DNA from: Psychrobacter sp. DAB_AL43B
GTDB taxonomy: Bacteria; Pseudomonadota; Gammaproteobacteria; Pseudomonadales; Moraxellaceae
DNA: 64,000 nt
Assembly: GCF_900168255.1 (NCBI RefSeq)
Contig: NZ_LT799838.1
Location: 806,001-870,000, forward strand
Direction: 5' to 3'
Of the stretch, positions 52,394-61,953 are shown one piece after another. The notes below the pieces were generated by a model that saw nothing but the letters and a program-made list of their open reading frames with translations, did no database searches and was not told where the DNA came from. The number at the start of each line of letters is the position of its first letter. Within the stretch, counting starts at the first letter, position 1. Position numbers and translations under genes: made by a program.

Positions 52394-53460
52394 AAATTTT
52401 ATACTTGATTACAGGCTTAGGATTAGGTGGTGCAGAAAGAGTTGTAGTTGACCTTTCTGACCAAATGAATTTATTAGGTCACAATGTAAAAATTGCTTAC
52501 CTAACAGGCGAGATTCAAGTTAAGCCTGCTTCGTCGGACGTAGAGATAATAGCCTTACATTTAAATTCAGCAAAAGATTTTTTATTAGCATCAAAAAAAT
52601 ATCAAAAGCTAGTTAAGAGCTTTCGCCCTGATGTAGTGCATGCTCATATGGTGCACGCAAATATGTTTGCTCGCCTGAATCGTGCATTCTGTCCAGTTTC
52701 AAAACTTATTTGTACTGCTCACAGTTCTAATGAAGGTGGTAGAGCTCGTATGCTGGCTTATCGTCTCACTAATAGATTGTCAAATCTTAATACTAATGTG
52801 AGTGAAACAGCAGTTAATGCTCTCATCGACAGAGGCGCTTTTTCTAGAAAAAATTTAATTAATGTTTATAATGGGATTGATTTAAGCCGATTTGAAAAAA
52901 AATCTGACTTCATAGCGCTTAATCAAAATTTTATAAATATTCTAGCGGTAGGTCGTTTTAGCGATGCTAAAGACTATCCTAATTTAATTAGTGCTTTTGC
53001 ATTACTTAGAAAGAATAATAATAGGGGTATTAAGCTTAGTATTGTAGGTGATGGTGAGCTTAGACCTCAAATAGAATCTTTAATTAAAGAGTTAGGTTTA
53101 GATAGAGATATCACATTATTGGGCAGACGCTCAGATATTCCACAGCTATTAAATCAAGCTGATATTTTTGTACTAGCCTCTAAGTTTGAGGGTTTTGGGC
53201 TGGTAGTTGCTGAGGCTATGGCTTGCGAATGCTATGTAGTTTCAACTGATTCTGGCGGTGTAGCCGAAGTGATGGGCAATACAGGCCAACTAGTCCCTAT
53301 TCAAGACAGTCAAGCATTAGCTGATGCATTACAAAACGCCGTAAATTTAAGTGATGAAGATAGAGTAGATAATAATAAAAAGGCTAGAGCGCGAGTTGAA
53401 GAGCTTTTTTCTTTAAAAACCTCTGTACAAAAATGGTCAGCATTATATGAAGCAGAATAA
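52390..53460 (+). CDS. Glycosyltransferase family 4
   Basis: 356 residues. GLGLGGAERVVVDLSDQM near the N-terminus (acceptor side), ILAVGRFSDAKDYPNLI, VGDGELRPQIESL, and SKFEGFGLVVAEAMACE with the donor-binding Glu pair. It overlaps wzy by 4 nt (ATGA) and the following GT by 14 nt. One step in repeat-unit assembly; linkage and donor unknown. Confidence 0.87.
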   Translation: MKILYLITGLGLGGAERVVVDLSDQMNLLGHNVKIAYLTGEIQVKPASSDVEIIALHLNSAKDFLLASKKYQKLVKSFRPDVVHAHMVHANMFARLNRAFCPVSKLICTAHSSNEGGRARMLAYRLTNRLSNLNTNVSETAVNALIDRGAFSRKNLINVYNGIDLSRFEKKSDFIALNQNFINILAVGRFSDAKDYPNLISAFALLRKNNNRGIKLSIVGDGELRPQIESLIKELGLDRDITLLGRRSDIPQLLNQADIFVLASKFEGFGLVVAEAMACECYVVSTDSGGVAEVMGNTGQLVPIQDSQALADALQNAVNLSDEDRVDNNKKARARVEELFSLKTSVQKWSALYEAE

Positions 53461-54589
53461 AAAGATAGTTCTTATAGGTACGGCAGCCAGTAGCGTTTTA
53501 GGCTTTCGAGCTAACTTAATTAAAGCTTTATTAGCACAAGAGTACAGTGTTTATGCTTTTGTTTCTGAATATACTCAGGCTGAACTAGATAAGATAGAGT
53601 TTTTAGGTGCCATTCCAGTAATTTACCAGTTAAAGCGCGGCGGACTTAACCCTTTAGTAGATATTAAAGTTACTTATGAGCTTTCTAAGAAAATAAAGCA
53701 GATAGCGCCAGACTTAGTGTTTTCCTATTTTTCAAAACCAGTAATTTTTGGCACTATAGCAGCGAGAATAGCTAAAGTACCCAAGGTTATAGGTATGTTA
53801 GAAGGATTAGGTTATGCCTTTACTGATCAACCTGAAGGATTCAGTAAAAAAACATATCTTATTAAAAGCATTCAAATATTGCTGTATAAATTAGCTTTGC
53901 CTCAATTGAACAAACTTATTTTCTTAAATTCAGATGATTCAAAAGACTTATTAGATAAATATAATATTAAAGTCAAACAAGCTGAGATTCTGGGCGGTAT
54001 AGGTTTAGATCTAGCAGATTACGCTTATCAGCCTGTAATAAATATTGAACGACCTATAAAGTTCATATTTGTTGGTCGTTTACTAAAAGAAAAAGGCATA
54101 CATGACTTTATTGCTGCAGCACAGATAGTGAAGGAAAAGTATCCCCAAACACAGTTTACCGTTTTAGGCGCTATTGATGCTTCTAATTTAGGCGCATTAA
54201 AGCAATTAGAATTAGACAAGTTAGTTGCATCGCGTATTGTCAACTATCCTGGTAAAGTTGATAACGTGCACGATTGGTTAGTTGATTCTGATGTATTCGT
54301 GTTGCCATCTTATCGTGAAGGCTTACCACTCAGTACCCAAGAAGCAATGGCGATAGGGCGTGCTGTTATCACTACTGACGTTCCTGGTTGTCGTGATACC
54401 GTGATAGATGCGGTTAATGGGTTTTTAGTAGAGAAATGGAATCCTAAAGCGCTAGCTGAAAAAATGATTTATTTTATAGAAAATCCTGAACAGATTGTAA
54501 CGATGGGCTATGAGAGTTATAAGATGGCACAAGAGAAGTTTGATGCGAACGAAGTCAATAAACACTTATTGGCTATTTTAGATCTTTAG
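53447..54589 (+). CDS. Glycosyltransferase family 4 (PglA/WbcK-like)
   Basis: 380 residues. GFRANLIKALLAQEYSVYAF, MLEGLGYAFT, FIFVGRLLKEKGIHDFI, and LPSYREGLPLSTQEAMAIGRAVITTD. The MLEGLG motif is common to GT4 enzymes that act on the lipid-linked first sugar, so it may add the second residue on Und-PP-QuiNAc/FucNAc. Gene directly upstream of the fused initiating enzyme. Confidence 0.87.
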   Translation: MKQNKKIVLIGTAASSVLGFRANLIKALLAQEYSVYAFVSEYTQAELDKIEFLGAIPVIYQLKRGGLNPLVDIKVTYELSKKIKQIAPDLVFSYFSKPVIFGTIAARIAKVPKVIGMLEGLGYAFTDQPEGFSKKTYLIKSIQILLYKLALPQLNKLIFLNSDDSKDLLDKYNIKVKQAEILGGIGLDLADYAYQPVINIERPIKFIFVGRLLKEKGIHDFIAAAQIVKEKYPQTQFTVLGAIDASNLGALKQLELDKLVASRIVNYPGKVDNVHDWLVDSDVFVLPSYREGLPLSTQEAMAIGRAVITTDVPGCRDTVIDAVNGFLVEKWNPKALAEKMIYFIENPEQIVTMGYESYKMAQEKFDANEVNKHLLAILDL

Positions 54590-54666
54590 TATCTATTAAA
54601 TGGCTAAACGTAATATATTTTAATTTTCTAGACATATAAAAATTTAGAGTGAATAAAGGGCAGAGC

Positions 54667-56187
54667 ATGAATATATTAGTAACTGGTGCCAACGGTTTTG
54701 TAGGTCACTCATTAGTTAATAATTTGATAGATACTAAGCACAGCGTTGTAGCCGGTGTTCGTGAAATTCCTTTAAAGAAGCTTAACTGTGAATACAGGCT
54801 TATAGGTAACCTTGAAGCTAACACTGATTGGAACGATGCACTAAAAGGTGTTGATGTAGTCGTTCATGCTGCCGCTCGTGTACATTTAATGAATGATAAG
54901 TCTGCTGACTCTCTTACTGAATTTCGTAAGGTTAATGTAGAAGGAACTTTGAATCTAGCTCGACAAGCTGTCGAAGCAGGTGTAAAGCGTTTTATATTTA
55001 TCAGCTCAATTAAAGTAAATGGAGAAGGAACAGAGCTTGGTAAGCCCTATACTGCTGATTCTAAGCCTAATCCTATCGACCCTTATGGTATTTCTAAATA
55101 TGAAGCTGAGCAAGGCTTACTTAAGCTAGCAGAGACTACGCCATTAGAAGTAGTAATTATTCGTCCGACCTTAGTTTATGGTGAAAACGTAAAGGGAAAC
55201 TTTCATTCATTAATGAAATGGACTTATAAAGGAATTCCTTTACCAATAGGTGGTATCAAAAAAAACTTGCGTAGCTTAGTGTCTGTCGATAATTTGGTTG
55301 ATTTTATTATTACCTGTATTGAACATAAAGACGCTAAAAATGAAGTATTTTTAATATCTGACGACGAGGACATTTCTACCGCTAGTTTATTAGAAAAAAT
55401 ATCAAAAGGTTTGGACGTCAAAAATAAAGCGGTAAATATACCTCCTAAACTCATCAATACGGCAGCAAGTGCACTTGGTAAATCAAGTGTGGCTCAAAGG
55501 CTATCAGGCTCTTTGCAAGTAGACATTAGTAAAGCTAAAAATTTATTAGATTGGCAGCCTAAATATTCAACTAGTGAATCAATTCGAAAAACAGCCGAAT
55601 TTTATAAGTCAAACTTAGCTAGTCATAAAGCTATGACCTTACAAAGACCTTTAGACGTTATCTTTTCAGCAACAGGATTAGTAGTGGCTTCTCCACTATT
55701 AATCGGTACAACAATAATTGGTTACCTTGATACAGGCTCGCCTTTATTTATTCAAGAACGGGTAGGTAAAGAGCAGAAACCGTTTAAGCTTATTAAGTTT
55801 CGTACGATGAAGGTGAGCACAGAATCTGTTGCCAGTCACCTTGTCGACAACACTTCGATAACGAAATTAGGTAAAGTGCTGCGTAAAACAAAATTAGATG
55901 AATTACCACAACTGTTAAACGTAATAAAGGGCGAGATGAGCTTGGTAGGTCCAAGACCTAATCTTTTTAATCAAAACGAACTTATCAAAGCTAGAGAAGA
56001 TATGGGTGTTTATAAGGTACTGCCTGGTATCACCGGTTTAGCTCAGTTAAGTGGTGTTGATATGTCGACACCTGAACGCTTGGCAAAAAAAGATAAAGAA
56101 ATGATTGATAGTATGAACCTTAAAAACTACTTTTCTTATATTGTTAAGACTGCTTTGGGTAAAGGTAGTGGCGATGCAGTTAAATAA
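54667..56187 (+). CDS. Fusion of WbpV-like sugar reductase/epimerase and initiating sugar-phosphate transferase
   Basis: 506 residues from ATG 54667 (AAAGGG upstream). Residues 1-315 are an extended SDR with TGANGFVG at 6-13 and YGISK (Tyr140/Lys144); details such as FISSIKVNGEG and NLRSLVSVDNLVDFI resemble WbpV-type UDP-4-keto-6-deoxy-GlcNAc reductases. Residues 327-505 are a PglC/WcaJ-like bacterial sugar transferase with RPLDVIFSATGL, GSPLFIQERVG, FRTMK, KTKLDELPQL and GEMSLVGPRP. The fusion would make the 6-deoxy sugar and place its phosphate on undecaprenyl phosphate. It uses the product of the dehydratase at 37318 (inference). Confidence 0.87.
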   Translation: MNILVTGANGFVGHSLVNNLIDTKHSVVAGVREIPLKKLNCEYRLIGNLEANTDWNDALKGVDVVVHAAARVHLMNDKSADSLTEFRKVNVEGTLNLARQAVEAGVKRFIFISSIKVNGEGTELGKPYTADSKPNPIDPYGISKYEAEQGLLKLAETTPLEVVIIRPTLVYGENVKGNFHSLMKWTYKGIPLPIGGIKKNLRSLVSVDNLVDFIITCIEHKDAKNEVFLISDDEDISTASLLEKISKGLDVKNKAVNIPPKLINTAASALGKSSVAQRLSGSLQVDISKAKNLLDWQPKYSTSESIRKTAEFYKSNLASHKAMTLQRPLDVIFSATGLVVASPLLIGTTIIGYLDTGSPLFIQERVGKEQKPFKLIKFRTMKVSTESVASHLVDNTSITKLGKVLRKTKLDELPQLLNVIKGEMSLVGPRPNLFNQNELIKAREDMGVYKVLPGITGLAQLSGVDMSTPERLAKKDKEMIDSMNLKNYFSYIVKTALGKGSGDAVK

Positions 56188-56223
56188 AACTCAATAAAAT
56201 TTAGTCATTGGAAGTAATCTATT

Positions 56224-57678
56224 ATGTATAAAAAACTAAGTATTCTATTGAGTTTTGGTGTTTTATCATCAGTGTCTATGCTGGCATCAGCGCAGAACCT
56301 GTATATGAACGATCTAAAGCTTAAAGCAGATCTTGACTGGCTTAATACTCAAGGGGTAGCACAGATTAGCACCAGTACTTGGCCGCTGACCGCTAATGAG
56401 ATCAAACGCGCTTTAAATACCGCTAATGCCCAGACGTTAGCGCAGCAGCAGATACTACAGTCGGTACAAACGCGATTGAATCAGAACCGTGACTCAGTGG
56501 TAAAGGGATCGGCAGCATTGCATATACAAGCCGATAGAGATCAACTACCACAAAAATTCGCCGACGATCAACTTGCTGGTCAACAAGCAAGCGTAGGGGT
56601 GTCGCTTAGCGAAGCGGAATGGGAATTTAATTTACAAGCTAACTTAAAGAACGATAAGCTAATTGATGACGACTCAGATGTTAGCTTTGAGGGCTCATAT
56701 CTTGCGGGTACTGTTGCTAATCAGTGGTTAATCGCAGGTAAAATTCCAACGTGGTGGGGACCTGGGCATGATGGTAGCCTTATTCGAGGCGATGCAAGCT
56801 TGCCAGTCGCTGGTTTCACCATGCAGCGTGATCAACAAACAACGCCGACATCTCCATATTTATCATGGGTCGGACCTTGGCAGTATCAGCTATTTGCTGG
56901 CCAGTTAGAGGATTATGAGGCGATTCCAGATACTAAGCTATTTGGTGCAAGGCTTACGGTTAGCCCATGGGAATGGTTAGAAGTCGGTGCGTCACGTACC
57001 TTTATGTGGGGCGGTGAAGGTCGTCCACAGAGTTTTAGTTCTTTTACTGATGCTCTTTTAGGAACCAAAGATAACGAAGCAACTAATAGTATTGAGGCAG
57101 CTGATGATCCAGCCAATCAGCTTGGCGGTTTCGATGCTCGCTTAAACTTATCACCATTGGTGAATGTACCTGCTGGCATTTATGGGCAGTATATCGGTGA
57201 AGATGAAGCAGGCGGTTTGCCAGCTAAAAACATGTATTTAGCAGGTATTGATTATGCATCTGCTGCTTATGGTAAACCTTACCAGCTTTATGCGGAATAT
57301 ACGGACACTCGTTCTAGTGGCGAAGTCAGAGGTATATCCTATGACCACTTTGTTTATACCGATGGCTATTATCAGCAAGGTTTCCCATTAGGTTATGCAT
57401 TAGGTGGCGATGCGGAAAGTATCGCGCTTGGTGGTCGCTTATGGCTTGATAGTCGTAACTTTATCAATGCAAAATTACAGCATGCCAAAGTAAATCAAGC
57501 AAATGAAGCCATTAATCAAGCATTCCCAACGACTGATAAGCTGACCGTTCTCGATGTGGCTTGGGAACATCAATACAATCCAAAGACGCTTATATCTAGT
57601 AGGCTGTGGGCAGTAGATTCAGATATCCAGTCGACTGATGTCGGCGTAGGTGTAGGTATCGAGCTACAGACTTATTAG
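56224..57678 (+). CDS. wzi: Wzi-family outer-membrane capsule assembly protein
   Basis: 484 residues. Sec signal peptide ending MLASA-Q, two-helix bundle region (about 35-90), then a beta-barrel with GKIPTWWGPGHDGSLIRG and SPYLSWVGPWQYQLFAGQLE typical of Wzi. It anchors capsule to the outer membrane. Last gene of the capsule locus, GGAAG upstream, terminator 45 nt downstream. Confidence 0.9.
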   Translation: MYKKLSILLSFGVLSSVSMLASAQNLYMNDLKLKADLDWLNTQGVAQISTSTWPLTANEIKRALNTANAQTLAQQQILQSVQTRLNQNRDSVVKGSAALHIQADRDQLPQKFADDQLAGQQASVGVSLSEAEWEFNLQANLKNDKLIDDDSDVSFEGSYLAGTVANQWLIAGKIPTWWGPGHDGSLIRGDASLPVAGFTMQRDQQTTPTSPYLSWVGPWQYQLFAGQLEDYEAIPDTKLFGARLTVSPWEWLEVGASRTFMWGGEGRPQSFSSFTDALLGTKDNEATNSIEAADDPANQLGGFDARLNLSPLVNVPAGIYGQYIGEDEAGGLPAKNMYLAGIDYASAAYGKPYQLYAEYTDTRSSGEVRGISYDHFVYTDGYYQQGFPLGYALGGDAESIALGGRLWLDSRNFINAKLQHAKVNQANEAINQAFPTTDKLTVLDVAWEHQYNPKTLISSRLWAVDSDIQSTDVGVGVGIELQTY

Positions 57679-57722
57679 ATGGTTGCTCAATCAGTTTACA
57701 AACGTCTTTGAACGTGAAAAGT

Positions 57723-57755
57723 CGGTTTATTAGCATTTAATAGATCGGTTTTTTT
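57723..57755 (+). terminator. Rho-independent terminator of the capsule operon
   Basis: 10-bp stem CGGTTTATTA/TAATAGATCG with two G-U pairs, 5-nt loop, then G and T7. Confidence 0.7.
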
Positions 57756-57843
57756 ATAGTAATATTATTTTCTTTTAATTATCACCTTTTAATAGGGCGC
57801 TAGGATTTTTTGGCGTAGAGAGGTACAATATCATTCTTAATTA

Positions 57844-57990
57844 TATAATCGATTCAATTTAGAAAAAATACAGTGTTGCTGGGACAAATGTTGCGAAGCC
57901 TCTGGAGTGCGAAGCGCACAGCAAGTGAGGAAAACATATCCCAGCAGCACGCTGTTTTTAACGTATCTCTTTTATATCCAACTGATTATA
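57844..57990 (+). repeat. Dispersed palindromic repeat, copy D
   Basis: Ends TATAATC ... GATTATA exact inverted. Arms CAGTGTTGCTGGGACAAATG and ATATCCCAGCAGCACGCTG, core GAAGCCTCTGGAGTGCGAAG then CACAGCAAGTGAGGAAAA. It occupies most of the gap between wzi and folD. The rest of that gap shows the wzi terminator and nothing else. Confidence 0.85.
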
Positions 57991-58071
57991 ATCGACCAAG
58001 CTTAAGACAGGCATGCAAGTGGTTGCAGGCACTGTCTTTCTTTTTTTATCGCACCCTCTATTGGAGTTCTT

Positions 58072-58968
58072 ATGTCTATTACGTCAACTGCCCAAGGATC
58101 TGCTACCGTTTTGGACGGTAAAGCACTTGCTAAACAAATAGAACAGCAACTGCGTACGCGTGTAGACGCTATTAAAGCTAAGACAGGGCGCACACCAAGC
58201 TTAGCGACGATATTGGTTGGTGATGATCCAGCCTCAGCGACTTATGTACGGATGAAGGGTAATGCTTGTAAGCGTGTTGGTATGGATTCTATACGAGTTG
58301 AGATGCCAAGTGTGACGACTACTGAAGAGCTTATATCTAAGATAGACGAGCTCAACAGCAATCCAGACGTCCATGGTATTTTGCTGCAACATCCAGTACC
58401 TGCGCATATCGACGAGCGTGCTTGCTTTGAGCAGATTGACTTGGCAAAAGACGTCGATGGGGTGACGTGTCTTGGTTTTGGTCGTATGGCGATGCAGCAG
58501 TCCGCTTACGGTTCGTGCACCCCGCAGGGTATCATGCATTTACTAGCGCATCATAATATTGAGTTGGCAGGTAAAGAAGCGGTGGTCGTAGGGCGTAGTG
58601 CTATCTTGGGTAAGCCAATGGCGATGATGCTATTAAATGCCAACTGTACGGTGACGATTTGCCATTCAAGAACACAGGATTTAGAATCCCATATTAAGCG
58701 CGCCGATATCGTTGTTGGCGCAGTTGGCGTGCCTGAGTTGATCAAAGCTGATTGGATTAAAGCTGGTGCTGTGGTTATCGATGCCGGCTTCCATCCAACC
58801 GATAATGGCGGCGTTGGTGATATCGAATTGCAAGGCGTAGAAAATATCGCCAGTGCTTATACACCAGTCCCCGGCGGCGTCGGTCCAATGACCATTAATA
58901 CCCTTATACGCCAAACAGTCGATGCTGCTGAAAAATCAGCGGGTTTAGATGGTAGCGTAAGCAGCTGA
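58072..58968 (+). CDS. folD: FolD, methylene-THF dehydrogenase/cyclohydrolase
   Basis: 298 residues. Catalytic YVRMK (Tyr58/Lys62), [25 protein letters not shown] (NADP loop) and [12 protein letters not shown]. Interconverts 5,10-methylene- and 10-formyl-tetrahydrofolate for purine and methionine supply. TTGGAG before the ATG. Its stop overlaps the psiE-like start (TGATG). Confidence 0.95.
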   Translation: MSITSTAQGSATVLDGKALAKQIEQQLRTRVDAIKAKTGRTPSLATILVGDDPASATYVRMKGNACKRVGMDSIRVEMPSVTTTEELISKIDELNSNPDVHGILLQHPVPAHIDERACFEQIDLAKDVDGVTCLGFGRMAMQQSAYGSCTPQGIMHLLAHHNIELAGKEAVVVGRSAILGKPMAMMLLNANCTVTICHSRTQDLESHIKRADIVVGAVGVPELIKADWIKAGAVVIDAGFHPTDNGGVGDIELQGVENIASAYTPVPGGVGPMTINTLIRQTVDAAEKSAGLDGSVSS

Positions 58969-59513
58969 TGAAACTACTATCAGAGCAGCGGTCTGAGCAG
59001 GAAATTAGTAGAGAAAAAGATGCCAATATACTGAAACCAAATATGGGCATGCATGAACGTCTACAATATATCGGCAGAGAGTTTGTCGATATTTGCCACT
59101 ATATTATATTATTCTTAATCAGTATAGTGGTAGTTTGGACAGCCGGTAAAGAGTTTTTTATTATATTCCAAAAAGGCTCGGCAGATTTAAAAGATATCTT
59201 ATTACTCTTTATTTATCTTGAGCTGCTGGCGATGATTGGTATTTATTTTAAAACGCATCGTTTGCCGGTACAGTTTTTAATATTTATCGCTATTACAGCC
59301 TTGTCACGACATTTAGTGGTCGATGTACAAGCCGTGTCGGATAACTTTCATCTGTGGTTATTGGCAACGATTTCTTTTGCCATTATGGTACTCAGTGCTT
59401 CCATTGTCATACTAACGTGGACCGCTAAAATGTTTGGGCGACCAGAAGATTATTTGGACGATCATCAAGTTCCTAGTACTGAGCATCATCTGCCTAGCGT
59501 GGATAGTAAGTAG
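58968..59513 (+). CDS. PsiE-family phosphate-starvation-inducible membrane protein
   Basis: 181 residues with four transmembrane helices (about 47-65, 80-100, 104-120, 135-158). ICHYIILFLISIVVVWTAG, LLFIYLELLAMIGIYF and ALSRHLVVD match the PsiE family. Exact role in the family is unknown. Co-transcribed with folD by overlap; a strong terminator follows. Confidence 0.85.
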   Translation: MKLLSEQRSEQEISREKDANILKPNMGMHERLQYIGREFVDICHYIILFLISIVVVWTAGKEFFIIFQKGSADLKDILLLFIYLELLAMIGIYFKTHRLPVQFLIFIAITALSRHLVVDVQAVSDNFHLWLLATISFAIMVLSASIVILTWTAKMFGRPEDYLDDHQVPSTEHHLPSVDSK

Positions 59514-59577
59514 TATCTTGAATGATTGTTTTTATTAACATCATATAAAATGCTGGGTAGATATAAATCATTTACTC

Positions 59578-59610
59578 AAAAAAGGGTTGCCAGTAGGTAA
59601 CCCTTTTTTT
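59578..59610 (+). terminator. Rho-independent terminator after folD-psiE
   Basis: AAAAAAGGGTTgCC/GGtAACCCTTTTTTT hairpin; the A-tract on the left suggests it can also act on the minus strand. Confidence 0.85.
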
Positions 59611-59621
59611 GTTTTATGCGT

Positions 59622-59764
59622 TATAGTCGATCCACTATAAAAAAATACGGTGCTACTGGGATAAGTTTTGCGCCGCCTCTGTCTGCGCAGGCACAGCAAG
59701 CAAGGAAAATTTATACCAGTAGCGCGTTATAATATTTGTACTTACTTTATTTAGGATTGACTTT
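59622..59764 (+). repeat. Dispersed palindromic repeat, copy E
   Basis: Left end TATAGTCGATCC, right end GGATTGACTTTA. Arms GGTGCTACTGGGATAAG and TTATACCAGTAGCGCG. Core GCCGCCTCTGTCTGCGCAGG then CACAGCAAGCAAGGAAAA. Adjacent to the folD-psiE terminator and reaching the corA stop. Confidence 0.85.
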
Positions 59765-59767
59765 AAC

Positions 59768-60982
59768 TTATAACCAGCCTAAGCGCTTAAAGTTAAAGTA
59801 TAGATAACTACATAGCGAGCCGATAACCAGCATGATCACAAGATAAGAATATTGCCAATGTAACTCGGGCATAAAGTCAAAGTTCATCCCGTAGATACCG
59901 GCAATCGCCGTCGGTACTGCTAAAATCCCTGCCCAAGCGGCAAGTTTACGAACCACTTCGTTCTGTCCCATATTAACCATAGCCAGATAGGTGTTCATCA
60001 CCACGCTCAGCATCTCATTAAGCCCGTTGATGGCATCTAAAGAATGTAATAAATGGTCATTGACGTCACGGAAGTAAGGTTTTGCAGCGTGCGAAAAAGG
60101 TGAGACTAGATCGCTTTTTTGATGATTAATAAAGAAGCTACAGATATCTTGCACGGGTAAAATAACCGCACGCATATGTACCAATTGTGATTTTAATTCA
60201 TATAAGTTTCTAAGCGTTTCTTTATTAAATTCATAAGTAAAAATATTGCGCTCTTGCTCACGTAAATAGCTGCCTAAGCGGTCGGTCACGGGCATATAGT
60301 TATCGACGATAAAGTCAATCACAGCGTGCAAGACAAAAATAGGGCCCATACGTAGTTTTTCAGGGCGGCGATTACAGTGCTCGCGTACCGGAGCATAGGA
60401 GTTCGAAGGGCCATTACGGATGGTAATCAGATAGTTCTTACCCATAAATATCGCTGTGGTACCGTAGCGTATGACATTGCCTTCAAGCTTAGCAGTACGC
60501 AATACCACAAATATCGTATCATTATCATAGCTTTCAACTTTGGCGCGTTGATGGTCAGCAAAGGCATCTTCGATTGAGAGCTCGTGCAAATCAAAAGCTT
60601 CCTTTACCTCAGAGATCGTTTGCAGGCTAGGCTCATAAAGACCCAGCCAGATAAACTGACCGCTATTGCTCAAAGCACGACTGACATCTCTGAGCGCTAT
60701 TTTGTTCAACTGCTCACCAGTTTTACGTGAGTAAGCATAACAATTGACCACTTCATTCGCACTTAACGGCTCAATATCTTCATAGCGCTCAGAGTCTGGA
60801 TCATAGACGGTCATCGTCTCAATGGTGTCTTCGACCGTCGCATCCGCATCGCCATAGATATAGCTGTCATAATTGTCTAAATAGGCATGCTCATCTCTGA
60901 TAGTGGCGTCAATAAGACGGACATTAGACTCAGGTGTGATACGCGTTGTTGTTTTGACAATCAAGTCGTCATCTTGGTTCAT
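59768..60982 (-). CDS. corA: CorA-family magnesium/divalent cation transporter
   Basis: 404 residues. Large cytosolic N-terminal domain, then two C-terminal transmembrane helices separated by the signature YGMNF (365-368) and the acidic loop MPELHW. AAAGGAGAGGG before the ATG. The first ~75 residues are acidic and longer than in E. coli CorA. Imports Mg2+ (or Co2+/Ni2+). Single-gene unit on the minus strand. Confidence 0.9.
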   Translation of the reverse strand: MNQDDDLIVKTTTRITPESNVRLIDATIRDEHAYLDNYDSYIYGDADATVEDTIETMTVYDPDSERYEDIEPLSANEVVNCYAYSRKTGEQLNKIALRDVSRALSNSGQFIWLGLYEPSLQTISEVKEAFDLHELSIEDAFADHQRAKVESYDNDTIFVVLRTAKLEGNVIRYGTTAIFMGKNYLITIRNGPSNSYAPVREHCNRRPEKLRMGPIFVLHAVIDFIVDNYMPVTDRLGSYLREQERNIFTYEFNKETLRNLYELKSQLVHMRAVILPVQDICSFFINHQKSDLVSPFSHAAKPYFRDVNDHLLHSLDAINGLNEMLSVVMNTYLAMVNMGQNEVVRKLAAWAGILAVPTAIAGIYGMNFDFMPELHWQYSYLVIMLVIGSLCSYLYFNFKRLGWL

Positions 60983-61045
60983 ACCCTCTCCTTTAGCCTA
61001 AGTAGAGAAATAAATATAAAAAATAGCTTATGCAACTGATGTAAA

Positions 61046-61435
61046 TTACAGCGCAAAGCGTTTTAACGTATCAATATCTACTAGGTCTAGCAAGCTCTCG
61101 TGACAGGCTTCAAGCTTTATCTGCGGAGCCATATCCAAGTCTAATGCTTCAACCCAACGTAGCGCACAGACACACCAGTAATCACCAGGTTGTAAGCCTG
61201 CAAAACCATACTCAGGTAGGGGCGTGATAAGATCGTTGCCACGACTGGCTGAAAAGTTTAAAAATTCACTGGTCATCTTGGCGCAAACCGTATGTTGACC
61301 GACGTCATGGTTGCCGGTATGACAAAAGCCATTGCGATAATAGCCGGTAAGCGGGTCAAAACAACAGCTGGCTAGGGCAGTGCCGAGGACATTGGTTTGA
61401 TTGATGGCTGGATTTGGATGATAATCAGATGACAT
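61046..61435 (-). CDS. DUF2237 family protein
   Basis: 129 residues from ATG 61435 (GGAAG upstream; a longer frame to 61504 has no support). Characteristic NVLGTALASCCFDPLTGYYRNG, HTVCAKMTSEFLNF and PGDYWCVCALRW. The conserved Cys and His suggest a metal site, but no function is established for the family. A soluble cytosolic protein. Confidence 0.88.
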   Translation of the reverse strand: MSSDYHPNPAINQTNVLGTALASCCFDPLTGYYRNGFCHTGNHDVGQHTVCAKMTSEFLNFSASRGNDLITPLPEYGFAGLQPGDYWCVCALRWVEALDLDMAPQIKLEACHESLLDLVDIDTLKRFAL

Positions 61436-61953
61436 AATACTTCCACAATAAAAATATATGCTAGTGTAACATGAGTCGACTTCGAAGGCGTTATTCAACC
61501 ACATACTGCAATCTCTTAGCCCTAAGAAAAAGGTTGATCCTAAAATAGAAGTTTATCTCAACAGCACTGTATTTTCTTTTAAAGTATATGGACTATACTG
61601 AGATAAATCGATTACCTAAGTAACCTTCTTATAGAATCCGAGAATGAATTAGATGACGATTGTGGTTAATTGTCACTAGGCGAAGCTTGGCTGCTATGCT
61701 AAACTAAAGCATAAAGTGCCTTGATTATTTATCATGATTTTTGAGCACATAAAGATAGACGTCTTATCATCCTAACTTATACTAATTACTCACCTTTTTG
61801 CGGTTACCTAGTTTGCTTATAAATAATTGGGTCAGTGATGTTGCGCGTTAAAAATAAAAAATGCCTATCATCCCTGCAATTGTAAATATAACCTTTAAGT
61901 ACCGCATCAGTACCGCGTTTTTTGGTAAGCGATACGCCAAACAAGGATTTATT
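61436..61953. other. Intergenic region upstream of hisZ
   Basis: 518 bp holding promoters for the divergent DUF2237 gene and hisZ. A possible half-copy of the dispersed repeat (about 61535-61612, minus) is too weak to count. No gene seen. Confidence 0.4.

Noticed and set aside
61535..61612. Possible half-copy of the dispersed palindromic repeat upstream of hisZ
   Set aside because: Only short matches (AATACAGTGCTGTTGAGATAAA and TAATCGATT in minus orientation) without the diagnostic core, so chance cannot be excluded.
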